Shown piece by piece: positions 33,157 through 47,569 of a stretch of 64,000 nucleotides of DNA (positions are counted from its first letter, which is position 1; every line of letters starts with the position of its first letter). The translations under genes were made by a program, and so were the position numbers. The notes under the pieces are model-generated. The model was not told where the DNA came from, ran no database searches, and saw only the letters and a list, made by a program, of their open reading frames with translations. Source of the DNA: Limnanthes douglasii subsp. nivea (lineage: Eukaryota > Streptophyta > Magnoliopsida > Brassicales > Limnanthaceae); assembly GCA_036936605.1 (NCBI GenBank), contig JAUPFV010000002.1, forward strand, positions 320,742,893 to 320,806,892. The letters run 5' to 3'.

Positions 33157-36100
33157 TAGTATATTTTCTTTCCAAATAACCAAATCAAAATTCAAACTAT
33201 TCGATGTCGAATTATAGAAAATTTTATGAACCCTTGGTAGATGAGGTGGAGATGGACGATCCCGACTGATAACCTGTTGTCGCGACTCTTCTTGCAACCC
33301 TTTTGACTGAACTTGAGCGAGTAGCTCCGTCGTTAAGGAAGGAAACATCTAACACCTTATATTATTAGATGAAAAATTAGTCTTACATCATCTCATAGTC
33401 AAATCTATTGTGGAGTGTGTGGATAAAGAGAAAAGAAAATAATACAAGTCCTCTAATATTGATAGACCGTTTCTTGAAAAAAATAAGAGGAGGAAGCTTC
33501 TTTTCAATATGTCTCACAAATAAGGCAGAGAATAGTCAGAACAAGGGTTATTAAACCAGAAAAAAATCTGATGAGGTACTAGTATTTCTCTGGGCATTCG
33601 TCGAGATGGTAGTAGGCCCAAGCAGCCCAGCTGAGAATTCTCCTTAATCAACAACAAGGTTGATCCTCCTATTCGTGGATGATCCAAAACAACAATGAAG
33701 CACAAATAGTTTTATCGTTGAATGGTGTACCCTCATCCAAAAGCAGTAGTAATATTCTCTACAAGTGTTAACAGGATACAACCAACCAAATCTATAAGGG
33801 CACAAGCGGACATGCTGAAATAAAATGCTCATCCTTTGGTGAAAAATTCCAGGAACCTAGGTTCTAGAACGTATATCACTTCATGTATATCTTCTATATG
33901 GATGAAGATTATTGGCATGATGAAGAGTACTACGGGAAAAGAGAACTAGAGCGTCAAATTCGACAGTTCAACAATGTGTTACTACATTATAGAGCTGATG
34001 ATAACACTTCGAGGAAGTATATGCCCAAGTATTTCAGTGTTTTCTCTAATCTGTCGATGAAGTATCGTCCATGGTTCAAAATCTTTCCGAAAAGATGCAT
34101 AAAAATCTAGAAGATGCTTCAGACCATCCAGAAACCATCTTGTGAGTTTAAAGGTTATCAAGGGAACATATACTACATAATCCTTTGCAAGAGGATGTCT
34201 AATAAAACTCTTAAAGAGTATCAATTGCTTCATAGAAAAGAAGTATTAATTATAATACAGTCACGAAGATCTACTAGCTGAGGTAGAGGGATATATTAAA
34301 GTGAATTTTTTTCCAGAGCGAAGAAAACGGGGAATACAGAAACCCTAGCGAGATACCTTAAAGCCAATAAGAACGACACGCTTGCTCAGATCAAAAGAAA
34401 GAATGATACACCAAGGAACAATGGTTCTTGAACTTTGAAAAAGCCACAAAATAGTCAGACTCGAGATTATAAAGGGAAATTCAAAAGTGGTTACGACACC
34501 ATCGGTAACAAGAGGACTCAGTAGCCTCTAAGAGGTATATATATATGGAGCTGACCTAAACTTTGACAATAATCTATAAAAATAAAAAGCTACTCGTAAG
34601 TAAAATTAGCTAGAGAATTTGTATGTGGTGATAGAGCGTACAAACATAAGTAAATATCGTAAGTTTCATGGTGATATTAGAAATTCTCTTAGAAATTGAT
34701 GTACTTTGAATGATCAAGTCCAATACTTAGTTGATGAAAGAAAAATAAGTGAGTTTGTTAAAAAGAAAGAAATAAAGGAACTGGGAAAACGTTCCTATGA
34801 ACATGAAAAACAGGCTTCGGTCTGAGCCAAAGAACAAAGAACATTGGATACAAATACTATCATAGTGATCAAGAAAGAGGAATGATACATTGATCTAGAT
34901 CCAAATAAGAAGACCGTTGGTGTGATTGATAGAGGAGATCCATACTCCAGAGTTTTTAAAAATCTGAGAAAAAAGTATGTAAATGAGATAAATGCGACAT
35001 TTTGAGGGTAGACGTCCCCACACTTTTTACCAAAATCCATATCAGATACTAACATTATCGAAATAGACATCTCCATACATGAATGCGGTTTTAATAAAAG
35101 TACAGTTCCCCAGAGTAGAAATAAAGAGGAGAAACAATGTTGAACCCACCTCAGAAAATATTTAATGTTTCATCGAAGCAAATATGGCTGTATTAGGGGA
35201 GGTAACTCTGAATTTTGCTCTCATAAAGGAGTACCAAAACAAGGTGAAATGCTTATTCATAGTGGTATAGGAATCGTCATTTATGTAGAATCATTTAACT
35301 TAAAAGTATTGCAAACAAAAGAAGAACTGGTCATTTTGGACGGGATGTATAACCCCATAAAAGGCTCCAAATTAGTCTAGGGGAAGATGTTGAAGATAGA
35401 GAGATGGAAGAAAAAAAATACCCTGAGATTAGCCAAGATATCGCAACTGACCTCGTGTACAAAATTATTATTTAAGAAAAACTAATTAAATATGTTTGCA
35501 TGGATTACGCATGATGGGACCAGAGTCCCAGCAAAAGTCATCATGCACCAATTACGTATGAAAAAAATATTTTGGCCTATTGTAAAAAAGAGGAGATTAT
35601 ACTCTAAATAAAAGAATATAGTTAATTATTAAATATATATAAAATTAATGTTGTAAAACACATATGAAAGTCCTGTTAACATATATAGATATCTAATCAT
35701 GTTCGGGTCAAAAAGAAGAATTGAAATTGGAAAATATGCATAGACTTTATACACCACAACAAATCGTTTCCAAAGGATCCATATACACTTCCAAGTTGTG
35801 AACAGCTTGTAGATGCAAAATCTAGAAACAAAATGTTATCTTTTATAGAGGTATTTTCAAGGTACAATCAAATACATATGTGTAGTGAGGACCACGAACA
35901 CACAACAATCATCCCCAAAAGAAGGCTACATTGCTACAAAGTATGCCCATCCGATTAAAAACATTCAGAGCACCTACGAAATGCTAGTGAATAAGATCTT
36001 CGCAAATCAGTTGGGGTTTAACATATAAGCCTACATTGATGATATGTTGGTAAAATTCCTTTATAAAGAAGATCACTTAGCATACTTTACCGAGACACGT

Positions 36101-38895
36101 GCAAAGCTTGAACGAATGAACCGTAAATTGAATCCTGAAAAGTTCACCTCCAATGTACGGTTCGATAAACTCTTGGATTACATGGTGAGGAAATTAAGAA
36201 CTAAATAAAATCTAATCCAACATGAAGAATGATATGGAAATGAGTTAGGATTTAATTTATAAACGATGTAAATTTAGGGTCTTAATTGTAATTAGTGTAA
36301 GTTTTGTCTTTAATTTCTGAATGATATAAGTTTTAGGAAGCTATTGTGACTTTACATAATTTGTAAGGACTAAATAGCAATTAACCCGTTTTTGTACTAA
36401 ATAGCTATTGTGACTTTACATAATTTGTAAGTCTTAACTCCTATATATAAAGGACCAGACAGATCTAATACAAAGGTTGAACACTTTTTACTTGAAACTC
36501 ATTTTGTACTTGTGTTTTCTCTCTCTAAAAACTCTAAAGCACATTCTCTCTCTAAGATTTCTCTCTAGAAATTTACCAAAGCAAATCAAAACCTTATCAA
36601 ATTAGATTATTTTCAAAATCCTTTGATAAGTATCATTCCTTCTTTCAAATCCTGAGAGAATAAGTAATGTTTGAATGACCATATAATTTGATGAAGAACT
36701 CAATAACATAAATATATTTTAATCTTCCTCAAAGGTGTTAAAGAATCCTTAGCGATATGAAACCTTGTATATGTACCTCGCACTGCCAGATTATATGGTC
36801 AATGTAGTGCTACTCAAAGAAGAATAAAGGAATTGTAATATAGTATATTATGTAAGTAAATATTTATTACCAATTGAAACTAGACATTTACAATTGGAAA
36901 AACTTATTTTAGCACTAATACTTGCAGTTAGAAAAATGATAACATATTTCCAAGCACACATAACAATAGTTAAAATTTATTTTCCTTTTAGAAATATGAT
37001 ACAAAACCCTGTTGTATCAGGAAGATAGACCAAAAAGCCATGAAAACTAGGGAATTATAAATCTATGTTGAATTGACAACGAAAATTAAAGCTAAGCGCT
37101 GGCAGCTTTGTTTATCAAGTTCGAGTCTGAGAGACTTCAATGTTTTTGGGCAATCATATATCCAACAGAGAATATCATAAATCAATCCATCAAGTTTGAA
37201 TTTTAAACATCTAATAAGGATTTCGAGTATAAAGTTGCAATTGCAAGACTCCAGCAGGCAAATATTTTTGTGGAGCAAGGAGACTATATCTCTTAACTAA
37301 TTCCTAATTAGTTTTCAATCAGGCATCAAGATAGGCAAAGCCAACTATGTTAAAATTATTTTGTACTTAATAGACATACAATCTCCAAGTAGTAAGTTCG
37401 AGCAAGTGGAATTTAAACAAGTCCCAAGAGCTGATAATTCAATAACTAAAACACTCACATCTTTTGTATGGACATCTACGGCCGCAGAAATAATCCTTCA
37501 CGAAAATTTATCTATTACATTACCAAACGATTTTTTGTTGACATTCAAGTCCACAAGAGTAATAATAATACAAGCTGACAAAGAAGAAGAAATATATTGG
37601 AGAACACCAATTAAGAACTACATGATAGAAGGAATAATCCTTTACGATAAAAGAGAAGCACGAAAGATAAATATGAAGTCAACAACATTTTCTTAGACTT
37701 TGGACACACTATACAAAAGAGGGCTAACTAAGACATTACTCTGATGCTTAGGTATATATAAATAAACTTTTGTTGTATAAGAACTGCACAATGGAGAATA
37801 AAGCGTTTATTATAGATGTAAGGCACTCTACTGAAGAATCCTAATTGAGGGCTATTATAGCCAACAATAATTCCAAACATAATTCCTTACAACTCATGTC
37901 AATATTCTTTGAGATAATAGCCGAAGCAATCTTACAAAAAAATACGATTTGAATTTTGTGGGATCTCTTCAGTAGCTTTAGGAGGAATAAATTTTATATT
38001 AGTTCTCGTAGATCACTTCACAAAGTGGGAGAAAGCACGATCACTAATGAATATCATGAAAAAAGAGGTAATACATTTATTAAAAATAAATATATATTAC
38101 AGGTTTAGTATTCCTAAGTCATCACTATGGATAATGAGATTTAGTTCCATAACAAAAAAGTTACAAGGTTTTATTCTGAAACCGGAATAAAACAAGAAAT
38201 TTATTCCTCTTTCTATCTCAAACCAACGGTCAAGTTGAAATGAACAACAAGGAAATAATAGAGGCCTCAAACATACTTTCAAATGAGAAACTGGAACCTC
38301 TTTAGAATCGTAATAAAAGAAATGCATATTTCCTGGTATATGTATCTAGAACCAGTGATGCCAGCTAAAATAAGTATCTCATATACCATGAAAAAATCAT
38401 ATGTTGAACCTAGTAATGCACAAGCTCAAAGTTCTATGGTAGAAGTAATTAAATAAAGAAGAGTCAAAGCGCATATGCGATCTGAATATCACAATTCGTT
38501 CATGAGAAATATATATAATTCTAAAGTGCGATTTAGAAGTTCAAAACTATGAAATGATGTGTTACGTAGAGTTTTCCTTCACACTAAATATAATTGGCTT
38601 CAAATTTTGTATCTAAATTGGGAGTGTCCTTTAACGGCTGAAGCCATAACTTACTGAATATTGGATGAAAAAAGAAACCAAGTTTTTCAATCTTCAAAAA
38701 ATTGAGAGCTTAAAGCTCTATCGTAGTTCACGATACTCAAGCTTTTAACTGAGTACCATATGTAAAACGTACATGTTAGACTATGGGGATATATTATTTC
38801 CTATTTTTGTGGTCGAAGAAGGTATTAAGCATGCATTCGACATTAATAAAATGTTTTTTGTGCCGAAAAAATAGTCTCATAAATGTTCATTAAAA
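33157..38895 (+). pseudogene. Tat-lineage Ty3/gypsy gag-pol relic X
   Basis: Gag-like part at 33190-34560, with an open stretch at 33883-34110 containing YYGKRELERQIRQFNN, then KYRKFHGDI and LVDERKISEFVKKKE near 34650-34770, as in Tat gag C-termini. Protease/linker remnants at 34990-35380 (GEMLIHSGIGIVIYVES). RT at about 35760-36185: LVDAKSRNKMLSFIEVFSRYNQI, then AYIDDMLVKFLYKEDHLAYF. RNase H at about 36880-37070: LILALILAVRKMITYFQAH. A second RNase H-like stretch follows near 37210 (DFEYKVAIARLQ), and integrase at 37950-38350 (FILVLVDHFTKWEKA). All frames are broken. It aligns with relic Y over its whole length and with Z over the pol part. Confidence 0.75.
36226..36615 (+). repeat. Insertion specific to relic X with promoter-like features
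   Basis: About 390 bases present here but absent from relics Y (about 50715) and Z (about 19420), where a 21-base stretch stands instead. The insert has an internal direct repeat ('agctattgtgactttac' at about 36335 and 36402). It also has CCTATATATAAAGGACC at about 36443 and a CT-rich leader 'tctctctctaaaaactct'. This is the layout of a promoter plus 5' untranslated leader, or of a solo LTR. Its left end reads TGATATGG and its right end TTTTCA, so TG...CA ends are possible, but no target duplication is seen. Confidence 0.5.
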
Positions 38896-39814
38896 AAATT
38901 AGAATTTTATTCCTTTAAGAAGTAGAAAAATGGGTTGATCTTTCAGCCATAAACCTTAACAAAACTAAGATCTATTGATAAAATAATAGTTGGAAGCAAA
39001 AAACTTTAGGAATTAGGAACAAGTTGTCTTGGACAAATATTTATAATTTGAAAAACTTTAACTAGGTCTCGAGCCAGAGAAAATCGAAGCACGTGATTTA
39101 AAAAATAAATTCAAAAAAACAACCTCATATTCACGAGCGTCCAAGGGATTTTTTATAACTATAAGAACTCTAATATTAACATCATATGGATTCCCTAATG
39201 AGTGATATATTTTATACATTAATCATTTTTAAAATAACTATATGGATGCTCCACGATGCTCTTCATCTACATCTCGTCCAAAAATTCATCTTCTACATTT
39301 GGTTCATCTCTGCGACTATAAACATCACCTCTGATATAACTTTCAAATGTCGAGAGATTCATACCTTCAAGAGTGGAAGGAATGATAAAAATGTGGAATA
39401 TAACAACTTCTAGGTTATTTGTCTTTTTCACCATAATTGTCTTTTTCAGATGTCTAATTTCTCTTTTTTCACTATAATTATCTTTTTTCTTCTTCTGGGT
39501 TATTTGATAAATTGGACGCTTAAACTTACAAACTTCTTAGTCAGAATATTCAACCATAAAAAATCCATTGTTATGATTATATTGACTATATCAATAGTCA
39601 TTATCTTCACCCTCCTTGCCCATTTATAAGAAAAATTAAAATTTGTTGTAACAGTTCATCCCTCACCTAAATATTTATCAACGACTAGGAGGGCTACTCA
39701 AATAATTTCAAAAACAAGTAAAAGCAAAGAAAAATATAAACACTTTCAACGTTCCAAAATTACAGAAGTGATAAATAAAATGGTAGAGTTTTTCGTCATC
39801 ATTCACCAAGGTCT
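38896..39814. other. Noncoding 3' region after relic X pol
   Basis: No gene. 38915-39290 is shared with 15730-16130. The remainder is AT-rich with only short open stretches, the longest 75 codons at 39186-39413 without motifs. It would be the region between integrase and 3' LTR if the purine tract at 39815 is the plus-strand primer. Confidence 0.4.
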
Positions 39815-39826
39815 TGAGGAGGGGGG
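39815..39826 (+). promoter_or_regulatory. Candidate polypurine tract of relic X
   Basis: TGAGGAGGGGGG directly followed by TG (39827). Such a tract is the signature just before a 3' LTR. It is rare in this AT-rich background and lies downstream of the integrase remnant. Confidence 0.45.
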
Positions 39827-42099
39827 TGCTGGAGTACCTTCAGAAGAATATCGCCCGAAGAACACTCCTAGATACCCGAAGTTAGCAAAGAATAATCATC
39901 GCTATAGATCATGTGTAGTCTTTACTTCATTCTTCATTAAAAACTAAAGATGCTACTCAAGTACAACCAATGAAGAATCAAAGCCTTTCGAATCTAGTAG
40001 TAAGAAAAAATAAATTAGTAAATAGTGAAAACATAATTAGCAAACCTACCAAATGTTAGTTTTACTCTCTTCTTTCATAAATATATATTTTAATCCTCAA
40101 ATGAGGTTTTAGCCTACGAAGGTTTTGAATGAGACATCAACATTTTGGTACTAACCAAACACGATATGACTCTGATAATAGTTTGGCTATGATAAATTAG
40201 AATAAATAAGCCTTAAGAATATTAAGAGTCTAAACGAAGATGTGAAGTAAGATATTTGGCAGACAACAAGGTCAAACGTCCAATCCTCGACTAACGTCAA
40301 AAGATGCTTGAGCCAAAGTCAGTAGACGGTTTGGACAATTAAAAGTAGTCTGTCTTTGCTACTCGCACAAGACCTTAGAGGGCTACTCTTAAGGATATAA
40401 ATGGTCTGGCCCATCAATCATTTCAGTACTAAACAATTTGAAAAAATGCTAAAAAATATGATGCCTAGATAGTTAGAATAAGATAATATCAAATCTCTCT
40501 AATATCTTACAAATATATTTTGTGACAGTAAAGTCTGTAAATAAAAACCTAATGACCATCAATAAACTACATGTTTACTTATTTTATAATTATTTTTTTA
40601 GAAATATTGGTAATCAACATTATTCGCAAAATTTTGAGGATATTTTCGATTTCAAATCTACTTAGACTTTCCAAACCATCCTAACCAAGTATAAATTTAA
40701 TAGTGAAGATATATTAATTTTGATCTCTAAATGAAACGGTGGGTTTAAAATTATAGTTATGATTAGAAATTAGAAATATAAAAATATTTTAAAAATAAAT
40801 GAAAAAACAAATAAGTTTTAATAAATCAACGTTAAACGTTAAAGTTTAGGGTTTAAAATTCTAAATTTTAAGTTTTCTATATAAGATAAAACTTTGTTTG
40901 TTACGTGATGTCAACGTATTCAAATATCTTATAAGAAATTCAAGATCTGTATTTTGTATGTCATAAAAATAAATCTTTAACAAAACTCTAATGGAAATAA
41001 GCTAAAAAGCTCAATAAAATGAAAACTACTCAACTATTAAATCTACTCTCATGATTAAAAAAAGAAGAACCTTTATAATAACGTCAAAGCTTATTTATAT
41101 TACTATTCTATCATTAGCTTTAACTTTTAATATGAATAACATGATTATTTATAGATATGTGACATTCATTCCTCGAATAATTGGTTATAACCATTACAAG
41201 TTTATCCACTAACAATCTAAGATATTTTAATAATATTGAATAGTGCATTAAACTATAAAATCATTATTTAGATTATTTTAACTATTTCATTAATCATTAT
41301 TTTCATCACATTTTCTCATTTATAAGAAAAAAAATTGTAACGATAACAAAGGGAAAGTAAATGATTCAAAAATACCAATAAACTAGGCGAAAAAGATGAA
41401 ATAATATAGATTAAAAAAGGGGAGAAAGAAAGTAAATGAACGATATTAGAGGGTATTTATATCAAAATGTATAAATAAATATAAATCTTTGATTTTTTTA
41501 CGGCTTGGATTAGCTTGTAAGACAAATATTTTGGATCCAAATAAGCTTGGAGTGCCAGAATTATAAAAGGGCACGTGCCTGCCAAAAAGAGGAGACTTCC
41601 ATACATGTGTAAGTTTCTTACACTAAATTGTCTATTAACCAAAACATAAATAGAATCTCTTCAACTTCACAAGCTTTATCAAAACTAGTCATTGTTTTTT
41701 ACTAGGACAAGGAATAAGGGGGTACTACTAAAGAGATAAATGGTATGACCCGTCAGTACTGGCCATCAATCATTTCAGTACATTGTTTTATATTTATGCA
41801 TATAAAAGAATCATTCTAAGTATTAATAGCCATTAATGAAATTAAATCACCATTAACCCTTTGAGCGGCAATATTTTCAACAACATAAACATCATTTTTA
41901 GTAGTTTTGTCCACCATTTCATCCTCCAAAATTTTAGTAATGTTGCACATTAGGAGGTACTGATACCACGTGTTACCCACTGCGTCAGGCCCTAGATTTT
42001 TGTGTCATTTAGGCAGTATTTTGTTTCTAATTACGATGTCGTATGTACATTCATGTCTCGCACAGGTATGTTCTCATCTCCTACTTCAGGTATTCTTTC
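39827..42099 (+). repeat. LTR-like repeat block A, copy 2
   Basis: 40067-41240 is homologous to 1-1750. It has a TATA-like box at 40396-40402 and a second partial copy of the same promoter-like stretch at about 41720-41785 ('gataaatggtatgacccgtcagtac'). 41300-41700 is AT-rich unique sequence. If the tract before it is a polypurine tract, this is the start of a 3' LTR of relic X. No genes. Confidence 0.5.
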
Positions 42100-43674
42100 A
42101 TCCTTGTGGATTTTGGATTCTCGTATGTCTCGTCATATGTTAACTTACATGTTATACTTTCTTTAATTCTCATATATCACCAGTGTATTTTTATATATGT
42201 CAGTGTTACATGAATGTCGGTAAAGTGTGTTGATTCTATTGCTACCCCTTACATATCAATCACTGATATTTACTACATTCTCAACCTTATTTTAAATCTT
42301 GTTTTGGGTAATTAATTTGTCTATGTTTGGTAATTATGTATTTTTTTCTTTTGCTTTATCTGAAACTCTTCCCGTCCCGAACATCGCTAGTAAACATTCA
42401 TCAAACCAAATATGCTAGATCATCTTAAATTAATTTTATCAAAAACCATTTAGTAAGGAATGCAAAACATAATATATTTTCTAAACAAAGTTTACCTTTA
42501 TTGTTAGTCATACCTTTTAAATTTGTATGTTAAGTAATGCTAACTACATATGTATTAATAGTATTAATTTTGATCCATCCTAACTTTTATTATTTACAAA
42601 AATAAATTTGATTTTATTTTCACATATTTGTTATAAAAAATGATGTTAATTTTATTTATTGTTAAAAAGATATATTTTATAAATAACAAAATTAATTTTA
42701 TTTCTATGTATTATTTTAAATATATGTTAAGATATTAGTTTTGATTTTTTTATTTGCTCGAGTATATTCTAAAAATACTTTTTAGATAATAAATTTGATT
42801 TTATTTCATGCATATTATCTATAAAAATTCAGTTTATTTCTATTAGTTTTTAAAAAATATCTCTTATATAATGAATTTGACTTTAGTTCCATATGTCTTT
42901 TAAAATATCCTTTAAATATTGGAATTGAAATTTTAATATGATTATATCATATTTTTAAAATATCTTTTAAAATAATATGTTAAAATTTATTTTTATTTTT
43001 ATAATTATCTTTTTATATTGGGTAACAAACTATTAAAATTGAAATAAAAATATAAAAAAAACGTAAAGAAAATGAAAAAACATGAAACATTGAAGATGAA
43101 AAAAAAACAAATCATAATTTGGGGGTTTTGTTAAGTGACTCTAGGAATTTAATAAATACACTAAAAAATTAACTATTTTAATTAACTTGTCCTTTAAGTC
43201 TTTTAGTGGAGTAATTTTAGGAACCGTAAACTCGAATCTACAATCAAAACTCATAAAGAAACCTAACATTTGAATCAACTCTGAAGAATAAAATAAACAT
43301 GAACTCATGAAAACCTAATACTCGAATCAACTCTAATACTTGGATTACGTTTTGGTGGAGAGACCGAATACTCGAATTGCCTATATGTGAGACTAGGTGT
43401 TCGAGAGTGGTTGTGAGATTTGGATAGGTAATGTCTTTGGGTGTGAAAGATTTAGGTTGAGTGTTTTGATGGTTATAATGTGGGCTTATGGTGAAGTTCT
43501 TTTGTGGAAATTCCATATTTTGTGGTTGTGATATTTGGAATTTTGCGGTATAAATTGATTTTATTGGATAATATTTAGAGATTTATGTTCATCTGACCAA
43601 TTAGTTTGATAGGTTAATATTTGCGAGACATAGTTGGTAGTAAATTAGTAACAATTTATTTTCTAATTAACTAA

Positions 43675-43701
43675 AATAATAATAATAATAATAATAATAA
43701 A
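43675..43701. repeat. (AAT)n microsatellite
   Basis: About nine AAT units. Units B1 and B2 have only two or three at the same place, so this expansion is private to copy 3. Confidence 0.9.
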
Positions 43702-44254
43702 ATCGATATTTACAACTTCTTGTTAGTTGCTATTAAGTGGTATTTTTTTGCACTTAAGTGTTATAATGTGATATCGTTGCAACTTCTTACTAATTTTATT
43801 CTTCCATTTGACTTAATAGGTATACCTTTAGAAACTTTCTCATGAAATTAGTTTAAGTTGAGAATTGTGTAATAAAGACAATACGAATCACATACATCGA
43901 GAAAGCTAGGTTAATAGATGTGATAATACCTATAAATTGATTGAAATATGAAAACTAACTTTATATCTAACAAGTGTGGATTTAAAAATATCAAAACTCA
44001 AAGTCAATTACTTGAATATTTTGAATCAACAACTGAAAAGCAATTGGAAACGACGGTATAAATTAAATAAAAAACATAATAGAGTATCAACATTCATAGA
44101 TTGATTATATCCAAATTTAAATAAATTTATTTTTATCATTTACATACCAACAATTACCATAACTATTTTTTTATCAATCGGGCTATCATTACCGCAATTA
44201 AGCATTTTATTCCATTTGGAGGAGAACCATATGAAAATCCAAAGATACACATGT

Positions 44255-45050
44255 CATAGATTTTCTTGAATTTTATGACATATTTAAATTTGATGGAGTA
44301 TCGAACATAAAACTAAACAACTATTTTGTATATTATCTCTTCGAGATAAATCTAATGGTTAGTTGATTTTACTGCAACCCAAAGTAAAAAAATCGATTAA
44401 TTAGTCTAATTTTTTACATGAATGTTTTCCATCAATAGATAGATTATAAAAATACATCCTCAATTATTTCCAATATAAAAAATTAATCACTTTATGGGAT
44501 ATAATAAAGAATCTATAAGTTGTTATGAAGTTATCTTTCTTATGAACTTCCAATTTGGATGCAAATTAAACTTTTTTATAATAGTTTAATACCTAACTAC
44601 CGATTTATAGTACATGAAGCTATCAAAGGTTTGAAAAAAATAAGATACTTGAAGATGCCTATAAACATATTGAAATCATGTCAAACAACAATTACGCATT
44701 AGTTGCAGAATCAAATAACATTTTCAGAATGATTTTTTAAAACACCAAAACAAAGAGTGGAAAAAACGTTAGGAAGATGCTCTAAATAAATTCATAGAGA
44801 ATACTGAAAGGTGGCTTGAGAAATCTAAGATTTATGTAAAGAATTTTCAATATTTTACTCAAATTCATACTATATGCATCTAATATCTTGAATTCCAAGT
44901 TGACTAGAGCAATAGTATGTTATTGCCTAGATCTCATGAAGATTATTTTAATAAATTTAAGAAACTTCAGCGATTCGGAGATCATATCACTTTTACAAGT
45001 GTTATCGAACTCAAGAAATCTAAAGTGATAAAAAGATGGAGGATAATATT
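44255..45050 (+). pseudogene. Athila-like gag relic, copy 3
   Basis: Keeps FKFDGVSNI then YLFEINLMV (capsid start), IEIMSNNNYALVAESNN at about 44674-44723 and IHTICI...YLEFQVD at about 44870-44900. Here the reading of the middle part (RWLEKSKIYVKNFQYF) is more continuous than in B1 and B2. Together the three copies point to an Athila-type ancestor. It is non-functional. Confidence 0.55.
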
Positions 45051-45840
45051 GAAGATGAATAAAATATAGATAACATAATACATAAATCTAACAAAGATGT
45101 TAAATATCATGATTTTGGAACACATAAAAACTTATTTTTAAATAATTTTTATCTTCAACAATTTACTTGAAAACATATTCAAGCATGACAATGGCAAACA
45201 CATGCGGAAATTGGTTGTTCCGGATGTGAAATGATATTCATGGAAGCATGAATGCATTACTATTCTTAAAGACGATTATCAACTGTTTTGACAGTGTGAC
45301 TATAAGTTAAGAGATGATTGGAAGACAACCCAATCATCACTTAAAAAAAGCATTGATTGGCGATACTATTTACAACTAGGAGCATTATTCATAACGACCA
45401 TGAAAAATTCACTTGTCACGTCGATATTGTTCAGTATCCCGTCGATCGCACAAAAATGTGTTTTTTATGTTACTTATTCTTTTGTAACTTTTTTATTTCA
45501 CTTTATTTACTATTTTTTTTCTTTTTTTCTTATAAATACTCTTACATAATGTTGGCATATAGTGTTTTAATTATCATGTAAAATTATTCTTTTAATTTTT
45601 TTTAAGTATTTGTTTTAAAAATTATAGATAATGTTTTGTTTTAAGTATGGGGTTAAGAGAATCTTTGTTTAAGAAATATTATAACAATTTTATGATCACG
45701 AAATAATATAAAATTATACATTATAGAATTTTAAAATCTAATTTAGATCCGGTGAATTGTTATTTAGTTGGAAAACTAATAATTACATTTTAGATTTATA
45801 GTACATCAATCCAATATCTTGAATGTCAAGTTGACTACAT

Positions 45841-46080
45841 CTATAATATATTGCTGCAGATATTTCACGAAGTTTTCCTTAATAAATTTAAAAAACTTCA
45901 TCGACTAAGGAAATCATATCACGTTTACAACTATTATCGAACAAAAAAATATATTACTTTTATAGCTATAATATATTGCTGCAGATATTTCACGAAGTTT
46001 TCCTTAATAAATTTAAAAAACTTCATCGACTAAGGAATTCATATCACTTTTACAACTATTATCGAACAAAAAAATCTCAA
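45841..46080 (+). repeat. 123-bp tandem duplication
   Basis: 'ctataatatattgctgcag' begins at 45841 and 45964. The two units differ at only a few positions, so this is a recent local duplication inside an old repeat. Confidence 0.9.
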
Positions 46081-47204
46081 CTGATAAGAAGACTGAAGAT
46101 AATTTTGAAGATGGAGAAAATATAGATATCATAATACCTAACTCCGACTAAGCTATTAAATAGTGATTTTAGAACAAAAATGGAACTGATTTTTAAATTA
46201 TTTTTCTCTTCGACCATCCACTTGATTTAAATAAAATATATTGAACAAATAAAATAACGAAAACAAATAAAATTGTTTCTTCGAGAATTGTAATAATTTT
46301 GAGGAAAATATTCATGATTATTTTAAAAATAATTATCAATTGTTTTGACAATATAATTAAATTTGGTTAAGCATGTTAATTTAAATTAAATGATGATTGA
46401 ATCAATATTATGTAATTTTTAATTTTTTTACTATTTTATTTAAAAATAAAAATTGATGAGTAATACTCATCGTGGTAAAATTGTACTGGGGATAATTTTT
46501 TTAATTTGTGAATTTGATATTGTTTATTTTATTTTATGCGACTCTAAAACAATTACTTTTCATTCTATTTATTATCGTGAACTTTTTTATTTCAGTTCGT
46601 ATATTTTTTTTTATCATATAACTACTTTTATATAATTTTGGCTTTTATTTTGATGTTTGTTTTCTTTTTCGTTTTAATTTTTGTCGCTAGATAATTTATT
46701 TTTTACTCGACTATTTTGTATTAGTGTTTTTTCATATTTTACATCGTATTATTGTGAACACTATGCACACCATTAGGTTCTAAGCGTGGTGGTAACATAA
46801 TTGTAGTTTAATTAACATTATAACGATTCTATGATTTTGAATATTGTAAAACTATAATAATATAATCTTAGAAATCTAACGTAGTTTTGGTGGCTTCTTA
46901 GTAAGTTAGAAAACTGAGAATTGTATTTTTATATTTTTATTTGATCATATCGTAATCATATTATTATTATTTTAAGATTAAAAATATGAAAAACAAAATT
47001 TAGATACGATTATGTTGTGAATATAATCTTTGACATTAAAATTAAAACCTCAAAAGAATAAATTCTTTCTTATATAGTAGTTGTCGTATAAAAAGAAAGT
47101 ATGAATTTTTCTTATAATGCTTTATTCAGAATAATAAGGTCTCGTGTCTAATCAAAATATAAATTTATATGAAAATGTAATAAACCTATCTGTTGCTTAG
47201 ATAT

Positions 47205-47569
47205 TAGAATTAAAACAAACCAACATAAAGATAGTATTTAAATAACAAAAACAATAAAATTAAAAGAATTAAATGTATTGATTAAGGTTGGATAAGTAGG
47301 TCTTTAAATATTTATCATTGGTGGAAGATATTTGTACGCTTATAAATTGTCTCATCAATTTTTAGAATCACTCTTGAATTATTGCAACATTGTGGAACGA
47401 AAAACATTAAGTTTATATATTTGTTTAGGTTAGATCATATATGTTATCTAAGTAAATATCGCGACATTTATTTAAAAATTCAAAAGAAAGAAAAGAATGC
47501 ATGTGTTTGGAAACTTGGGATCTAATATATGATGTTGGTTTAAGATAAAGTTTAATATTCATGACAACA
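47205..47569 (+). repeat. Candidate LTR 3' end of relic Y
   Basis: Homologous to 32785-33136, ending ATGACAACA before the primer-site-like TTGGTGTCATCGGTGGGAA at 47571-47589. The right end of block B directly precedes it. Confidence 0.45.

Larger units (their letters stand above)
42100..47204 (+). repeat. Block B, copy 3 (diverged)
   Basis: Aligned with the tandem units at 1799-8878 and continuing to the equivalent of 9010. It is far more diverged from them than they are from each other. 42100-44200 is AT-rich and noncoding. The gag relic follows at 44255-45050, then AT-rich sequence with a 123-bp tandem duplication. Confidence 0.8.
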
